NCBI RefSeq assembly: GCF_014646915.1
Contig: NZ_BMOE01000012.1
Location: 53,803 to 117,802, forward strand
Direction: 5' to 3'
DNA from: Deinococcus aquiradiocola
Lineage (GTDB): Bacteria > Deinococcota > Deinococci > Deinococcales > Deinococcaceae
Length of the DNA: 64,000 bases
Positions 17,361 to 26,481 of this stretch are shown one piece after another (the first letter of the stretch is position 1; the number at the start of each line of letters is the position of its first letter). The position numbers were made by a program, and so were the translations under genes. The notes below the pieces were generated by a model. The model did not search any database. It saw only the letters and a list, made by a program, of their open reading frames with translations, and was not told where the DNA came from.

Positions 17361-18161
17361 AAACTGGCGGTGAACGGCGTTCCGGAACTGTACGCCCTGC
17401 TCGGCACCCACCCGGACCTCCCCATCCACGCCATCAAAGCGCCCCTCTCCCCCACCAGCACCCCGGAAGTCGAGCGCGCCCGCCAGCACCGCCCGGTCCT
17501 GCTGCACGGCTGGGGACCGCCCGGGTACAGCGTCACCGACGACACCGTGCCCGAGGAGGCCCTCCTCGCGCGGCTCGTCACGCTGAGCGGCACGCCGACC
17601 CTGTCCGTGCACCTCGACCCGCGCCACGACGACGGCCACGACGAGGCCGCGCTGCTCGGCCGCATCGCCCGGCAGGCCGACCGGCTGCGCGCCCTGAGCG
17701 GCCTGCCGCTCCTGCTCGAGAACGTCCCCTGGCGTCCCGGTACCGGCCGCCCCCGCTGGGGCACCGACCCGGACTTCATCCGGGCCGCGCTGGACGCCGC
17801 CCGCGCCGACCTGCTCCTCGACCTCGCGCACGCCCGCGTGGCCGCCCACCACCGCCGCACCGACCCCCGCGCGTACCTCGCCGCCCTGCCGCTGCACCGC
17901 GTCCGCGAACTGCACGTCTCCGGACCGCGCACCGGCCCGGACGGCCTGCGGGACCGGCACCTCACGCTGCAGGCAGAAGACTGGGCGCTGCTCGACTGGA
18001 CGCTCCCCCGCACCCCGCACGCGGCATGGCTCACGCACGAGTACATGGGCCTGCACGCGGACGCCCACCCGCAAGGCCCGGCCGGACCCGCCGCCCTGGC
18101 CCGGGACCTGCACCTGCTGGGGCAGCGCGCGGAGGCCACGCCAGTTGTGCCGACCGGCTGA
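17352..18161 (+). CDS. DUF692 (MNIO-like) TIM-barrel protein
   Basis: 269 residues. The pattern LLLENVPWRP, then LLLDLAHARVAA, YLAALPLHRVRELHVSG and RDRHLTLQAEDWALLDWTL follows the DUF692 / multinuclear non-heme iron oxidase layout, with His, Asp and Glu residues at strand ends as metal ligands. Known members (MbnB, TglH) modify peptide cysteines with a partner protein and a short substrate peptide. Neither a partner nor a Cys-rich precursor is visible nearby, so the substrate is open; a xylose-isomerase-like sugar isomerase is the alternative. The ATG at 17352 is about 20 nt behind the -10, with no clear ribosome site. Residues 1-60 are less conserved. Confidence 0.65.
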   Translation: MSIKLAVNGVPELYALLGTHPDLPIHAIKAPLSPTSTPEVERARQHRPVLLHGWGPPGYSVTDDTVPEEALLARLVTLSGTPTLSVHLDPRHDDGHDEAALLGRIARQADRLRALSGLPLLLENVPWRPGTGRPRWGTDPDFIRAALDAARADLLLDLAHARVAAHHRRTDPRAYLAALPLHRVRELHVSGPRTGPDGLRDRHLTLQAEDWALLDWTLPRTPHAAWLTHEYMGLHADAHPQGPAGPAALARDLHLLGQRAEATPVVPTG

Positions 18162-18314
18162 GCCGGGTCCCGCCTCCTGGCGGTCTGGCAGACGCACCGC
18201 ACGGATGAGGACCGCAACCCGAATGCCCTGTGCCGTCATGGCCGCACAGGTACCCCTGCCCCCGCGACTTGCCCCGCGCAAAGGCAGCCGCTACCCTGGA
18301 CGGGCACACACAAT

Positions 18315-18329
18315 TTGAATCCGGTTCAA
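18315..18329. promoter_or_regulatory. Inverted repeat upstream of the secreted hydrolase
   Basis: TTGAATCCGGTTCAA has matching TTGAA and TTCAA arms, 36 nt before the gene at 18366 and just downstream of TACCCT (18291-18296), a possible -10. It could be an operator in the 5' leader. The evidence is the symmetry alone. Confidence 0.35.
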
Positions 18330-18365
18330 GCAACCCAGATCACAGGAACCCAGACAGGAGTCAAC

Positions 18366-19700
18366 ATGCGCACCTGGTGTCCGGCCCTCGCCCTGGCGGT
18401 CCTCCTCGCTGCCTGCGGGACGACCACGCCCTCCCTCACCGCCACCACGCCCGCCACCACCGCACCTGCCGTCGGTACGGGGGCCGCCCAGCCGGGCCTC
18501 CCGGCCGGGTTCGGCGAGGCGCTCACCGCCACGTCCGCCCGCACCACCGGGACGGCCCTCGGCACGCAGGCGCTCGCCTGCCCCACCACCCTCGCCGCCC
18601 CCTACGACGCCAGCACCCTCGACACCGGCCTGTACTGGTACGCACCGTCGGAGTCCGGCGCGCCCGGAGGAGTCGGCTGCAAGGCCCGCAGCGACGGGGC
18701 CGCCATCGCGGGCTACTACGACCCCGCCCGCCCCGTGATCGTGTTCGTGCACGGCTGGCAGAACGGCAGCGTGCAGTCCGGCCTCGTGAGCGGCAGCACC
18801 CGCACCACCGCCCGCGAGAACTTCTTCTTCCAGGAGAGCGGCACGGACGTCGCGGACGCCTGGATCGCGCGCGGCTGGAACGTCGCGCTGTACCAGTGGA
18901 CGCAGCTCGCGGACGACGAGGGCACCGTCTCGGCCCCGTACCACGCGCAGGCGAAAATCTGGACGCCCGGCTACACGTACGTGGACACCCTGGGCCGCAC
19001 GCAGGACATCCGCATGCGGTACCGGGTCGCGGGCGGCGCGTACAGCACCCTCAACATGCCGACCGTCAGTGCGGGCAGCCTCTTCTACACGGCGTACAGG
19101 AGTGCCCTCAGCCGCTGGAACTACACGGGCGCGGAGGGCGTCCGGGTGATGGGGCACTCGCTGGGCGCGCAGATGGCGTTGTCGCTCAGCCAGCAGGCGT
19201 ACGCGGACCCGGCCCTGCCCGCCCGTGAACGCCCCGCCCGGCTGATCCTGGCGGACCCGTACTGGACGCCCGCCACGCCCGCGTACGGACACACGTACGG
19301 ATTCCTCGCTCCGGACGCGAGTCCCGCCGCGCGCGCCGTGCGGATCGTGACGGCCCTCAAACCGCAGGGCCTGACGGTCGAGTGGCTGAAATCGTCACGC
19401 GTGAACGACCTGGGCGGCGACAACAACACGGCACTGGCGGGCATCGTGTCGCGCACCGAGATCTTCCCGGAGTACGTGCTGGACCTCAATCCCGCGACGG
19501 GCCTGGCCCGCAAGCACAGCGTCGCGCCGCGCTGGTACCTGTGGTCCGCGAGCTTCGCGCCCGGCGGGGCCGTCAGTGCCGCGAACACCCTGACAGCCGC
19601 GCGGAACGTCATGAACGCCGGAGTGCGTTTCGATCAGCAGACCGGGCGGGGCAGCGTCACACCCTCAGACGACACCTTCGTCAGCGCGCCCAACCCATGA
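18366..19700 (+). CDS. Secreted alpha/beta hydrolase lipoprotein
   Basis: 444 residues. The start ATG 18366 has an excellent ribosome site (CAGGAG, 5 nt spacer). The N-terminus is a lipoprotein signal with lipobox LLAAC (Cys near residue 18), so the mature protein is lipid-anchored outside the cytoplasmic membrane. A Thr/Ala-rich linker (residues ~20-60) precedes an alpha/beta hydrolase domain. The oxyanion-hole motif is FVHGWQNGS, the nucleophile elbow is MGHSLGAQM with Ser265, and ILADPYW follows as a likely acid region. It may cleave an extracellular ester or lipid. The in-frame upstream extension to 18315 lacks a ribosome site and was not used. Confidence 0.85.
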   Translation: MRTWCPALALAVLLAACGTTTPSLTATTPATTAPAVGTGAAQPGLPAGFGEALTATSARTTGTALGTQALACPTTLAAPYDASTLDTGLYWYAPSESGAPGGVGCKARSDGAAIAGYYDPARPVIVFVHGWQNGSVQSGLVSGSTRTTARENFFFQESGTDVADAWIARGWNVALYQWTQLADDEGTVSAPYHAQAKIWTPGYTYVDTLGRTQDIRMRYRVAGGAYSTLNMPTVSAGSLFYTAYRSALSRWNYTGAEGVRVMGHSLGAQMALSLSQQAYADPALPARERPARLILADPYWTPATPAYGHTYGFLAPDASPAARAVRIVTALKPQGLTVEWLKSSRVNDLGGDNNTALAGIVSRTEIFPEYVLDLNPATGLARKHSVAPRWYLWSASFAPGGAVSAANTLTAARNVMNAGVRFDQQTGRGSVTPSDDTFVSAPNP

Positions 19701-19745
19701 AGGCGGCCGGACCGCCCCCGACGGCCGGGTGCCCGGCAGGGCGGT

Positions 19746-20372
19746 TCAGGGGGTGGCGGTCCAGCGGTCGAAGCCGTCCTCACCGGTGGTGCTGACGGTG
19801 GTGCTGCTCGCGCCGCTCGCGTACACGGTCTGGTTGCTCGCCACGCGGTTCCAGCCGCGCCGCAGGTCCAGGCCGTACGTGGCGTTCGCCTGCTGCCCGC
19901 GCACGGTGCAGCTCAGGGTGCCGTTCACCTGGGCGGCGTCGCTCGCGTACACGAAGAGGCGCTTGGTGACGCGCACGGGGTCGCTGCCGCCCCGGTCCTC
20001 GCTGACGAGCGTGTACGCGTTGCGCGCGCCGCCGGCGGGGTATGCGGTGATGTCGCCCAGACTGTAGAACTTCGCGTTGCCGCTGGACTTGACGGTGCTG
20101 CTGCACCCGGCGGGCAGGTCCGGCACGAGGCTGTCCTGCAGGAGCGGCTGCATGGTGGCGTCGTCCGGCAGCTTGAGGGTGAAGCGGCCCACGGTGTCCA
20201 GGTCGGCACTCGTGAGGGTCTGGAGGTCGTCGCTGAGAAATTCGGCGCTGCCTGCCCCGTAGGTCCAGCCGCGCACCTCGCCGCGCACCTGGGTGAGGGA
20301 CTTCCCGCCGCACGCGGCGAGGGTGGGGACGAGCAGGGCGAGCAGCAGGAGGCGCACACGGGCGGCGGGCAT
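19746..20372 (-). CDS. Hypothetical lipoprotein
   Basis: 208 residues with a clear lipoprotein signal: Arg-rich start, hydrophobic LLLLALLVPTLAAC, lipobox Cys at about residue 21. The mature part is Ser/Thr/Asp-rich with repeated short beta-type stretches (GRFTLKLPDD, VTKRLFVYASD), and two internal Cys residues could form a disulphide. No family recognised. The ATG lies 6 nt behind TATGCT (20379-20384, minus strand), so it is leaderless. It is convergent with the hydrolase lipoprotein and may be surface-exposed. Confidence 0.75.
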   Translation of the reverse strand: MPAARVRLLLLALLVPTLAACGGKSLTQVRGEVRGWTYGAGSAEFLSDDLQTLTSADLDTVGRFTLKLPDDATMQPLLQDSLVPDLPAGCSSTVKSSGNAKFYSLGDITAYPAGGARNAYTLVSEDRGGSDPVRVTKRLFVYASDAAQVNGTLSCTVRGQQANATYGLDLRRGWNRVASNQTVYASGASSTTVSTTGEDGFDRWTATP

Positions 20373-20513
20373 GCAGGCAGCATAGCGCCGGGGCCGGGCA
20401 GCGTCTGTCCCGGCGTGCAGCGGCGTGGGGAGGCATGCGGGTCGCTGCTCGGGGCCGGGCGGCGGCTTCGCGCTCCACCCGGCCGGACTCCACGGGTCCA
20501 GCCCGACCGGGGC

Positions 20514-21317
20514 TCAGTCCTGCTGCTGCAGGCGTTCCGTCTCGCGTTCGGCGGCGGCCTGGAGTTCTTCGAGCGCCTGGATCTGCTCGCCTCGGGTGGC
20601 GGCCGTCTCCGAGACCTGCTTGATGGTCGCCTCGCCGATGCTGCCGAGCTTTTCGAGCTGCTGGCCGCCCTCGGCGTCGAGGTCCGTGATGCGTTCCACC
20701 ACCTGCTCACCCATGCTGCCGAGCAGGTCGAGTTCCTCCTCGGCACTCAGGTTGTGCAGTTCGCCCAGGCGCGCCTGGTACGAGGCGCTCACCCGGTCGA
20801 GTTCCTGCAGCTGTTCCAGCGTGCCCACCTGCGCCCGGGCCGCCTCGATCATCAGGTGCAGGCTGTTGATCTGGTCGCGGACGCGTTCCAGCACGCGCTC
20901 CAGGCGGCGGGCGTTCAGGTCGTCGAGCGGCGTGGCGACGATCCCGGCGAGCGCCTCGCGGATCACGCCTTCCAGTTCGTGCGCGGCCGTGATCTGCTCG
21001 CTGCCGGAAGCGACGATGCCTTCCAGGGCGCGCTGCTGCCCGTCGCGGCTCTCCTGTCCGGCCGAGATCGGCAGCTGCCGCAGCGACTCGGTCGTGACGC
21101 GCACCACCTGCCGCAGCGCGTCGGTGCTCGCGAACTGCTCACGGCCCACCCGGATGATCTCCTCCAGCAGGCTGCTCTGCAGCCACCCGGCCGCGCCGAC
21201 GTGCTCGCGGGCACGCGCCTCGTTCAGACGGCGCTGCTGCTCGACCGTGCGGGCGTTCAGCTGCTCCAGAGCTTGGGTGGTCGAGTCCTGCAGGGTGGCG
21301 GTGACGGCGTCGCTCAT
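20514..21317 (-). CDS. Coiled-coil protein of unknown function
   Basis: 267 residues, almost wholly helical in composition, rich in Glu, Gln, Ala, Leu and Arg with heptad-like spacing throughout (LEQLNARTVEQQRRLNEAR; ALEELQAAAERETERLQQQ at the end). There is no signal peptide, no membrane helix and no Cys. The start ATG 21317 has GGAG 8 nt upstream. The sequence resembles the helical part of methyl-accepting or filament-type proteins but lacks recognisable domains. It is divergent from rplS. Confidence 0.7.
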   Translation of the reverse strand: MSDAVTATLQDSTTQALEQLNARTVEQQRRLNEARAREHVGAAGWLQSSLLEEIIRVGREQFASTDALRQVVRVTTESLRQLPISAGQESRDGQQRALEGIVASGSEQITAAHELEGVIREALAGIVATPLDDLNARRLERVLERVRDQINSLHLMIEAARAQVGTLEQLQELDRVSASYQARLGELHNLSAEEELDLLGSMGEQVVERITDLDAEGGQQLEKLGSIGEATIKQVSETAATRGEQIQALEELQAAAERETERLQQQD

Positions 21318-21385
21318 GTGGGCTCCATGATGTCGCGTGAGGGCAGCCGCGCGTGGTGGTTCCCACACATTCCCCGCCGGGGGAC

Positions 21386-21414
21386 TTGAGGGCCAAGGGG
21401 ATCACCTGTACACT
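21386..21414 (+). promoter_or_regulatory. Promoter of rplS
   Basis: TTGAGG (21386-21391), 17 bp, TACACT (21409-21414). The predicted start near 21421 gives a 5' leader of about 115 nt, long for this genome. Two hairpins (CCCGG/CCGGG at 21427-21441; CACCC/GGGTG at 21481-21494) lie within the leader. Confidence 0.7.
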
Positions 21415-21456
21415 GGAAGAGTTTGCCCCGGTGAATCCGGGAGCGAGTAAGGAGCT

Positions 21457-21534
21457 GTGAAGGTCTCTTTACGGGCGCGGCACCCACGCGGGTGGGACGC
21501 GCACCGACTGGGGCCGTCCGCCAGCCAGGAGTGA
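21457..21534 (+). CDS. Candidate 25-codon leader ORF before rplS
   Basis: GTG 21457 opens a 25-residue frame ([20 protein letters not shown]...) whose TGA at 21532-21534 overlaps the rplS Shine-Dalgarno region and ends 2 nt before the rplS ATG. AAGGAG precedes it, but at only 2 nt spacing. It could be an Arg-rich leader peptide or coincidence. Confidence 0.2.
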   Translation: MKVSLRARHPRGWDAHRLGPSASQE

Positions 21535-21536
21535 AC

Positions 21537-22028
21537 ATGACCATGCGAATCAACAAGGGCGCGATCCTGCGCTCCATCGAGCAGCCCCACATCAAGACCG
21601 ACCTCCCCGACTTCCAGCCCGGCGACACCGTCCGCGTGGAAACCAAGGTCGTGGAAGGCGCCCGCACCCGCAACCAGGCCTTCGAGGGCGTCGTCATCGC
21701 CATCAACGGCTCCGGCAGCCGCAAGAGCTTCACCGTCCGCAAGATCAGCTTCGGTGAGGGCGTGGAGCGCGTCTTCCCCTTCAGCAGCCCCCTGGTCGCC
21801 AAGGTGACCGTGCTGGAGCGCGGCAAGGTCCGCCGCGCCAAGCTGTACTACCTCCGCGACCTGCGCGGCAAGGCCGCCCGCATCAAGAACGACCGCGGCC
21901 GCGTGATGAAGGACGCCGCCCGCGCCCAGCGCGCCAAGCAGGACGCGGCCGACAAGGCTGCCGCCGACAAGGCCACGCCCGCCGAAGCGCCCGCCCAGGA
22001 CGCCAGCGCCGAGAGCAGCGCCGAATAA
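21537..22028 (+). CDS. rplS: 50S ribosomal protein L19
   Basis: 163 residues. The L19 core ([57 protein letters not shown]) is complete. The protein has an N-terminal MTMR and a C-terminal Lys/Ala/Asp-rich tail of about 40 residues, longer than the ~115 residues of E. coli L19. L19 sits at the 30S/50S interface. AGGAG lies 5 nt before ATG 21537. It is transcribed alone from a strong promoter with a ~115-nt leader and ends at a strong terminator. Confidence 0.97.
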   Translation: MTMRINKGAILRSIEQPHIKTDLPDFQPGDTVRVETKVVEGARTRNQAFEGVVIAINGSGSRKSFTVRKISFGEGVERVFPFSSPLVAKVTVLERGKVRRAKLYYLRDLRGKAARIKNDRGRVMKDAARAQRAKQDAADKAAADKATPAEAPAQDASAESSAE

Positions 22029-22049
22029 CCCCACACCCTCAGGTTCAGC

Positions 22050-22083
22050 ACGCCCCCCGGAGACCCGCGACTCCGGGGGGCGT
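22050..22083 (+). terminator. Terminator of rplS
   Basis: ACGCCCCCCGGAG (22050-22062) pairs perfectly with CTCCGGGGGGCGT (22071-22083) around an 8-nt loop. The T-tract is short. Confidence 0.8.
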
Positions 22084-22214
22084 CTGCTGCATCCCGCACC
22101 CCCCGTACCTGCGCCCGTGCGCGTCACCCGGCAGGTAACCCGGCCGCGCCCCGCTGGCCCGGCCCGGTGGGGTAGCATGACCCGAAAGTCACACCCACCC
22201 CCCAGGAGGAATTC

Positions 22215-23201
<987 letters not shown>

Positions 23202-23220
23202 CCGCACCTCAGGACACACA

Positions 23221-23255
23221 GCGCGCCGCCCGACTGAACGAGTCGGGCGGCGCGC
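23221..23255 (+). terminator. Terminator of mdh
   Basis: GCGCGCCGCCCGACT (23221-23235) pairs perfectly with AGTCGGGCGGCGCGC (23241-23255) around GAACG, followed by TTCTGT. It may also serve the convergent prepilin peptidase gene. Confidence 0.88.
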
Positions 23256-23302
23256 TTCTGTCCCGGCCGGGCGTGCAGTGGAGATGCACGCCCTCGGTGT
23301 GC

Positions 23303-24448
23303 CTACAGGCCGAAGAGGCGGCGGTAGAACTCCACGAGCGGCGCGCCGAACATCAGGGCGATCAGCGCGCCGAGCGCGAGGTACGGGCCGAACTTCAGGC
23401 GGTTCTCCTTCAGGATCAGCAGCTGCAGGACGCCGAGCACGGCGCCCGCCACGATGGCGACGACGACGGCCACGATCAGGTTCTCCCAGCCGAGGAACGC
23501 GCCGATCATCGCGGCGAGCTTCACGTCTCCGAAGCCCATGGCGGCCGGGTCGTAGTCGTCGCTGTCGTCTTCCTGCTGTCCGGTGACGATGGGGTGCAGC
23601 CACCAGTACAGGCCGCACAGCAGGGCCATGCCGCCCGCGGCGGCGAGGCCGCCCTGCACCATCAGGATCAGGCCGGGGCCGTAGCCGCTGGTGCCGAGCA
23701 CGAGGCTCAGGAGTGTCCCGCCGAGCGTGAGCCATTCGGGGACGCGTACGGCGCGGCGCGCGGCGAGGTTCACGGCGACGCTGACCGCGCCGACCGCGAT
23801 GCCCGCCCACGCGCCCAGCCACGTGCCGGCCAGCAGGGCGAGCGCGATCTGCTGGTACCCGAGGGGCGCTTCGGGGAAGCTGCGTTCGCGGGCGCGGCGC
23901 ATGACCCACGAGCCGAACAGGTCGATCACGATGAGCAGGCCCGCGCCGAGCAGCATGCCGCGCAGCGCTTCCGCGAAGACGGGCAGGCCGTCCGCGTGCG
24001 TGCGGGCGTTCACGAGGCCGAACAGCAGGCCGATGCCCGCGCCGGGCAGGCTGACCTCGTCGGGGATGCTGTACGTCTCCTGGTCGATGACGGACGCGAC
24101 GAGCAGCAGCGTGAACAGCAGGCACAGGCCGAGCAGGCTCGCGCCGACCTGCGAGTACGGGAACATCAGGCTCAGGATCAGGTACCCGGCGCCGGTCACG
24201 AGTTCCACGACCGGGTAGCGGGGGCTGATGGGGGCCCTGCAGTAGCGGCAGCGGCCGCGCAGCGCGGCCCAGGAGAGGACGGGCACGAGGTCGAGCGGGG
24301 CGAGGGCGTGGTCGCAGTTGGGGCAGTGGGACGGCGGGAAGTTGATGCTCTCGCGGCGCGGGAGTCGCCAGATGAGCACGTTGGAGAACGAGCCGATCAG
24401 CAGGCCGAGCACGGCGACGATGACGGTGACGAGAGTGTCGGGGATCAC
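23303..24448 (-). CDS. Type IV prepilin peptidase / N-methyltransferase, enlarged
   Basis: 381 residues with about ten hydrophobic segments. The N-terminal cytoplasmic domain has two zinc CxxC pairs (Cys42/Cys45 and Cys67/Cys70). The two catalytic Asp residues of the aspartyl peptidase lie in VIDQETYSIPDE (Asp122) and GFGDVKLAAMIG (Asp308). This is the PilD/ComC enzyme that cleaves and methylates type IV pilin precursors; Deinococcus uses such pili for DNA uptake. The two Asp are 186 residues apart, far more than the ~65 of typical PilD, because of an inserted membrane region with an acidic loop (QQEDDSDDYD). The GTG start is 6 nt after TACACT (24455-24460, minus strand). Confidence 0.88.
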   Translation of the reverse strand: MIPDTLVTVIVAVLGLLIGSFSNVLIWRLPRRESINFPPSHCPNCDHALAPLDLVPVLSWAALRGRCRYCRAPISPRYPVVELVTGAGYLILSLMFPYSQVGASLLGLCLLFTLLLVASVIDQETYSIPDEVSLPGAGIGLLFGLVNARTHADGLPVFAEALRGMLLGAGLLIVIDLFGSWVMRRARERSFPEAPLGYQQIALALLAGTWLGAWAGIAVGAVSVAVNLAARRAVRVPEWLTLGGTLLSLVLGTSGYGPGLILMVQGGLAAAGGMALLCGLYWWLHPIVTGQQEDDSDDYDPAAMGFGDVKLAAMIGAFLGWENLIVAVVVAIVAGAVLGVLQLLILKENRLKFGPYLALGALIALMFGAPLVEFYRRLFGL

Positions 24449-24472
24449 GGTGTCAGTGTACCGGGGCGGTTC

Positions 24473-25444
24473 TTACACGCGCCTGCCACCCCGGTGGTGC
24501 TCGATCCACGCGACCTCGCGGCGGAAGCCGAGCGCGTCGTTCAGGGCGAGCATGCCGGCGTTGCTGCTGGCGTTCTCGGTGCGGATCTCGGGGGCGTTCA
24601 GGGCGGCGGCCACGCGGAGCGCGGCGAGTTTCAGGCTGAGGGCGAGGCCGTGCCTGCGGTGGGCGCGGCGCACGCCGGTCAGGCCGGTGTACAGGTGCGG
24701 GCCGTCGGAGCGCCACAGTTCGCTGAGGCCCGCGAAGGTGCCGCTCTCCTCGTGCCGGGCGAGCAGGAACCCTTCCGGCAGCAGGCTGTGGCGGTCCTGG
24801 AAGCGCGACGTGAACTGCTCGTAGGGCATGGGGGTGGCGGGTTTCGGGCGCGGCACGTCCTGCCGGACTTCGCTCCACAGGTCGTACACGGCGCGCAGCA
24901 CGTCGTCCGTCAGGCCGAGGTCCGCGAGGCTGTGCAGGGTGTACCCGGCGGGCAGCGCGGCGCGGTCCGCGAAGGGGGCGGGGTCGAAGGTCGGCACGGC
25001 GAGGCGCGACTCGAAGTAATGCGCGCCTTCCCGGAAGCCCTGGCGCGCCAGGAAGTCCAGGCCGCGCCGGTGGTCCTCGCGGGTGATGGCGAGCAGCGCG
25101 GTCGGGTGGTGCGGGGCGAGTTCGGCGTGCAGCGCGGCCGCGAGGGCCCGGCCGGTCCCCTGCCCGCGCGCGTCCGGGACGACGTTCACGGTGACGTGGA
25201 AGTGCTGCGGGTGGTACATGCCGCTGTGCTGCGTGTAGCCCGCGAAGCCCAGGGGGTGCCCGTCGCGCAGGGCGAGCAGGCGACCGTGCCGCAGGGGGAG
25301 CGTGGCGGCGCGCTGGATGTCGTCCTCGAGCGTGAGTGTCTGCACGGTGACGGGGTCGTCGGGCCACACGAGGCTCAGGATGCCTGCCACGGCGGGCAGG
25401 TCGTCCGGGGTGGCGGGACGGACCGTGAGGTCGGGGGGTGTCAT
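24473..25444 (-). CDS. Double-GNAT acetyltransferase, paralogue 1
   Basis: 323 residues made of two GNAT modules. Module 1 has VNVVPDARGQGTGRALAAAL (acetyl-CoA loop RGQGTG); module 2 has LTGVRRAHRRHGLALSLKL and ends EIRTENASSNAGMLALNDALGF. The acceptor is unknown; tandem double-GNAT proteins include mycothiol-synthase-like enzymes. It is the last of three adjacent paralogues transcribed leftwards; its ATG overlaps the upstream stop (ATGA). The prepilin peptidase follows 25 bp later with its own promoter. Confidence 0.85.
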   Translation of the reverse strand: MTPPDLTVRPATPDDLPAVAGILSLVWPDDPVTVQTLTLEDDIQRAATLPLRHGRLLALRDGHPLGFAGYTQHSGMYHPQHFHVTVNVVPDARGQGTGRALAAALHAELAPHHPTALLAITREDHRRGLDFLARQGFREGAHYFESRLAVPTFDPAPFADRAALPAGYTLHSLADLGLTDDVLRAVYDLWSEVRQDVPRPKPATPMPYEQFTSRFQDRHSLLPEGFLLARHEESGTFAGLSELWRSDGPHLYTGLTGVRRAHRRHGLALSLKLAALRVAAALNAPEIRTENASSNAGMLALNDALGFRREVAWIEHHRGGRRV

Positions 25445-26481
25445 GGGCGCTCCTGGCTGGGCACCGAGAGGGCGGGGTGTGCGGCGGGCAGTGTGCGCAG
25501 CAGGCCGAGCCGGGCCGGTTCGCGGCCGAAGCCGAGCGCGTCGTTGACGCGCAGCATGCCGAGGTTGCCGCTGTGGTTGCTGGTGCGGATCACGGCCCAG
25601 CCCGCGTCGCGCGCGGCCGTCATGCTGGCGAGCTTGAGGGCGCGGGCGATGCCCTGTCCGCGGTGCGCGCGCAGCACGCCGGTCATGGCGATCATCAGTT
25701 CGTACCGGTCGGCGTTCGGGACGGCGGGTGCGGGCGTGAGCAGGCCCGTGCGGGTGGGTGGGAGCGCGCCGGACGCTTCGAGGGCCGTGAAGCCCAGCGG
25801 GTCCGGTCCGTGCCGCGCGACGAACACGAGGTCCGGGTCGAGCGGCGCGAGGAAGGCCGTCAGGTGCTCCAGCGGGAGCGGCGTGTACGTCTCGCCGGGG
25901 TCGCGCGGCAGGTCGGCGCGGGCCTCCTCATACAGGGGGTGCAGGCGGGCGTCGGCGTCCGGGACGCTGCGGCGGTACTCGGTGAGGGTGGTGACGGTCA
26001 TGCCGGGCGGGAGGGGCCGGGCGTGGCGGGCCGCGTCGAAGTGCGCGAGCGGCAGGGTGCGGTCCCAGTAGCGTTCCGTCTCGTGGAAGCCGTGCCGCTG
26101 CGCGAACCTCAGCGCGACGGGGTTCGCCTCGCTCACCACGACCTTCAGGCGGGTGGGGGCGTGCGGTTCCAGCGCGGCGCGCAGTGCCGAGGCGAGGCGC
26201 GTGGCGACCCCCTGGCCGCGCGCGCCCTGCCGCACCACCAGTTCCAGCCAGAAGCTGCCGGGCGCGCGGGCGCCGAGCGGTTCGAGCAGTTCGGCCGCGC
26301 CGATCACCTGCCCGTCCCGCACCGCGACGAGGCGGGCGTGCGCGGCACCCGCAAGGGCCTGCGCCTCGTCCATGCCGCGCAGGATGGCGGGCGTGGCGGG
26401 GTTGCCGGGCCGGTCGGCGCTGTACAGGTCCGCCACGCCCGGCAGGTCCTGGGGCGTGGCGGGACGCACCGTGAAGGTCAC
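25441..26481 (-). CDS. Double-GNAT acetyltransferase, paralogue 2
   Basis: 346 residues from GTG 26481 (MTFTVRPATPQDLPGVADLY). Module 1 carries VVRQGARGQGVATRLASAL; module 2 has MTGVLRAHRGQGIARALKLASM and IRTSNHSGNLGMLRVNDALGF, closely parallel to its two neighbours. The start overlaps the preceding stop as GTGA, so translation is coupled. The frame is open upstream within paralogue 3, but that part is not homologous and is rejected. Confidence 0.85.
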   Translation of the reverse strand: MTFTVRPATPQDLPGVADLYSADRPGNPATPAILRGMDEAQALAGAAHARLVAVRDGQVIGAAELLEPLGARAPGSFWLELVVRQGARGQGVATRLASALRAALEPHAPTRLKVVVSEANPVALRFAQRHGFHETERYWDRTLPLAHFDAARHARPLPPGMTVTTLTEYRRSVPDADARLHPLYEEARADLPRDPGETYTPLPLEHLTAFLAPLDPDLVFVARHGPDPLGFTALEASGALPPTRTGLLTPAPAVPNADRYELMIAMTGVLRAHRGQGIARALKLASMTAARDAGWAVIRTSNHSGNLGMLRVNDALGFGREPARLGLLRTLPAAHPALSVPSQERP

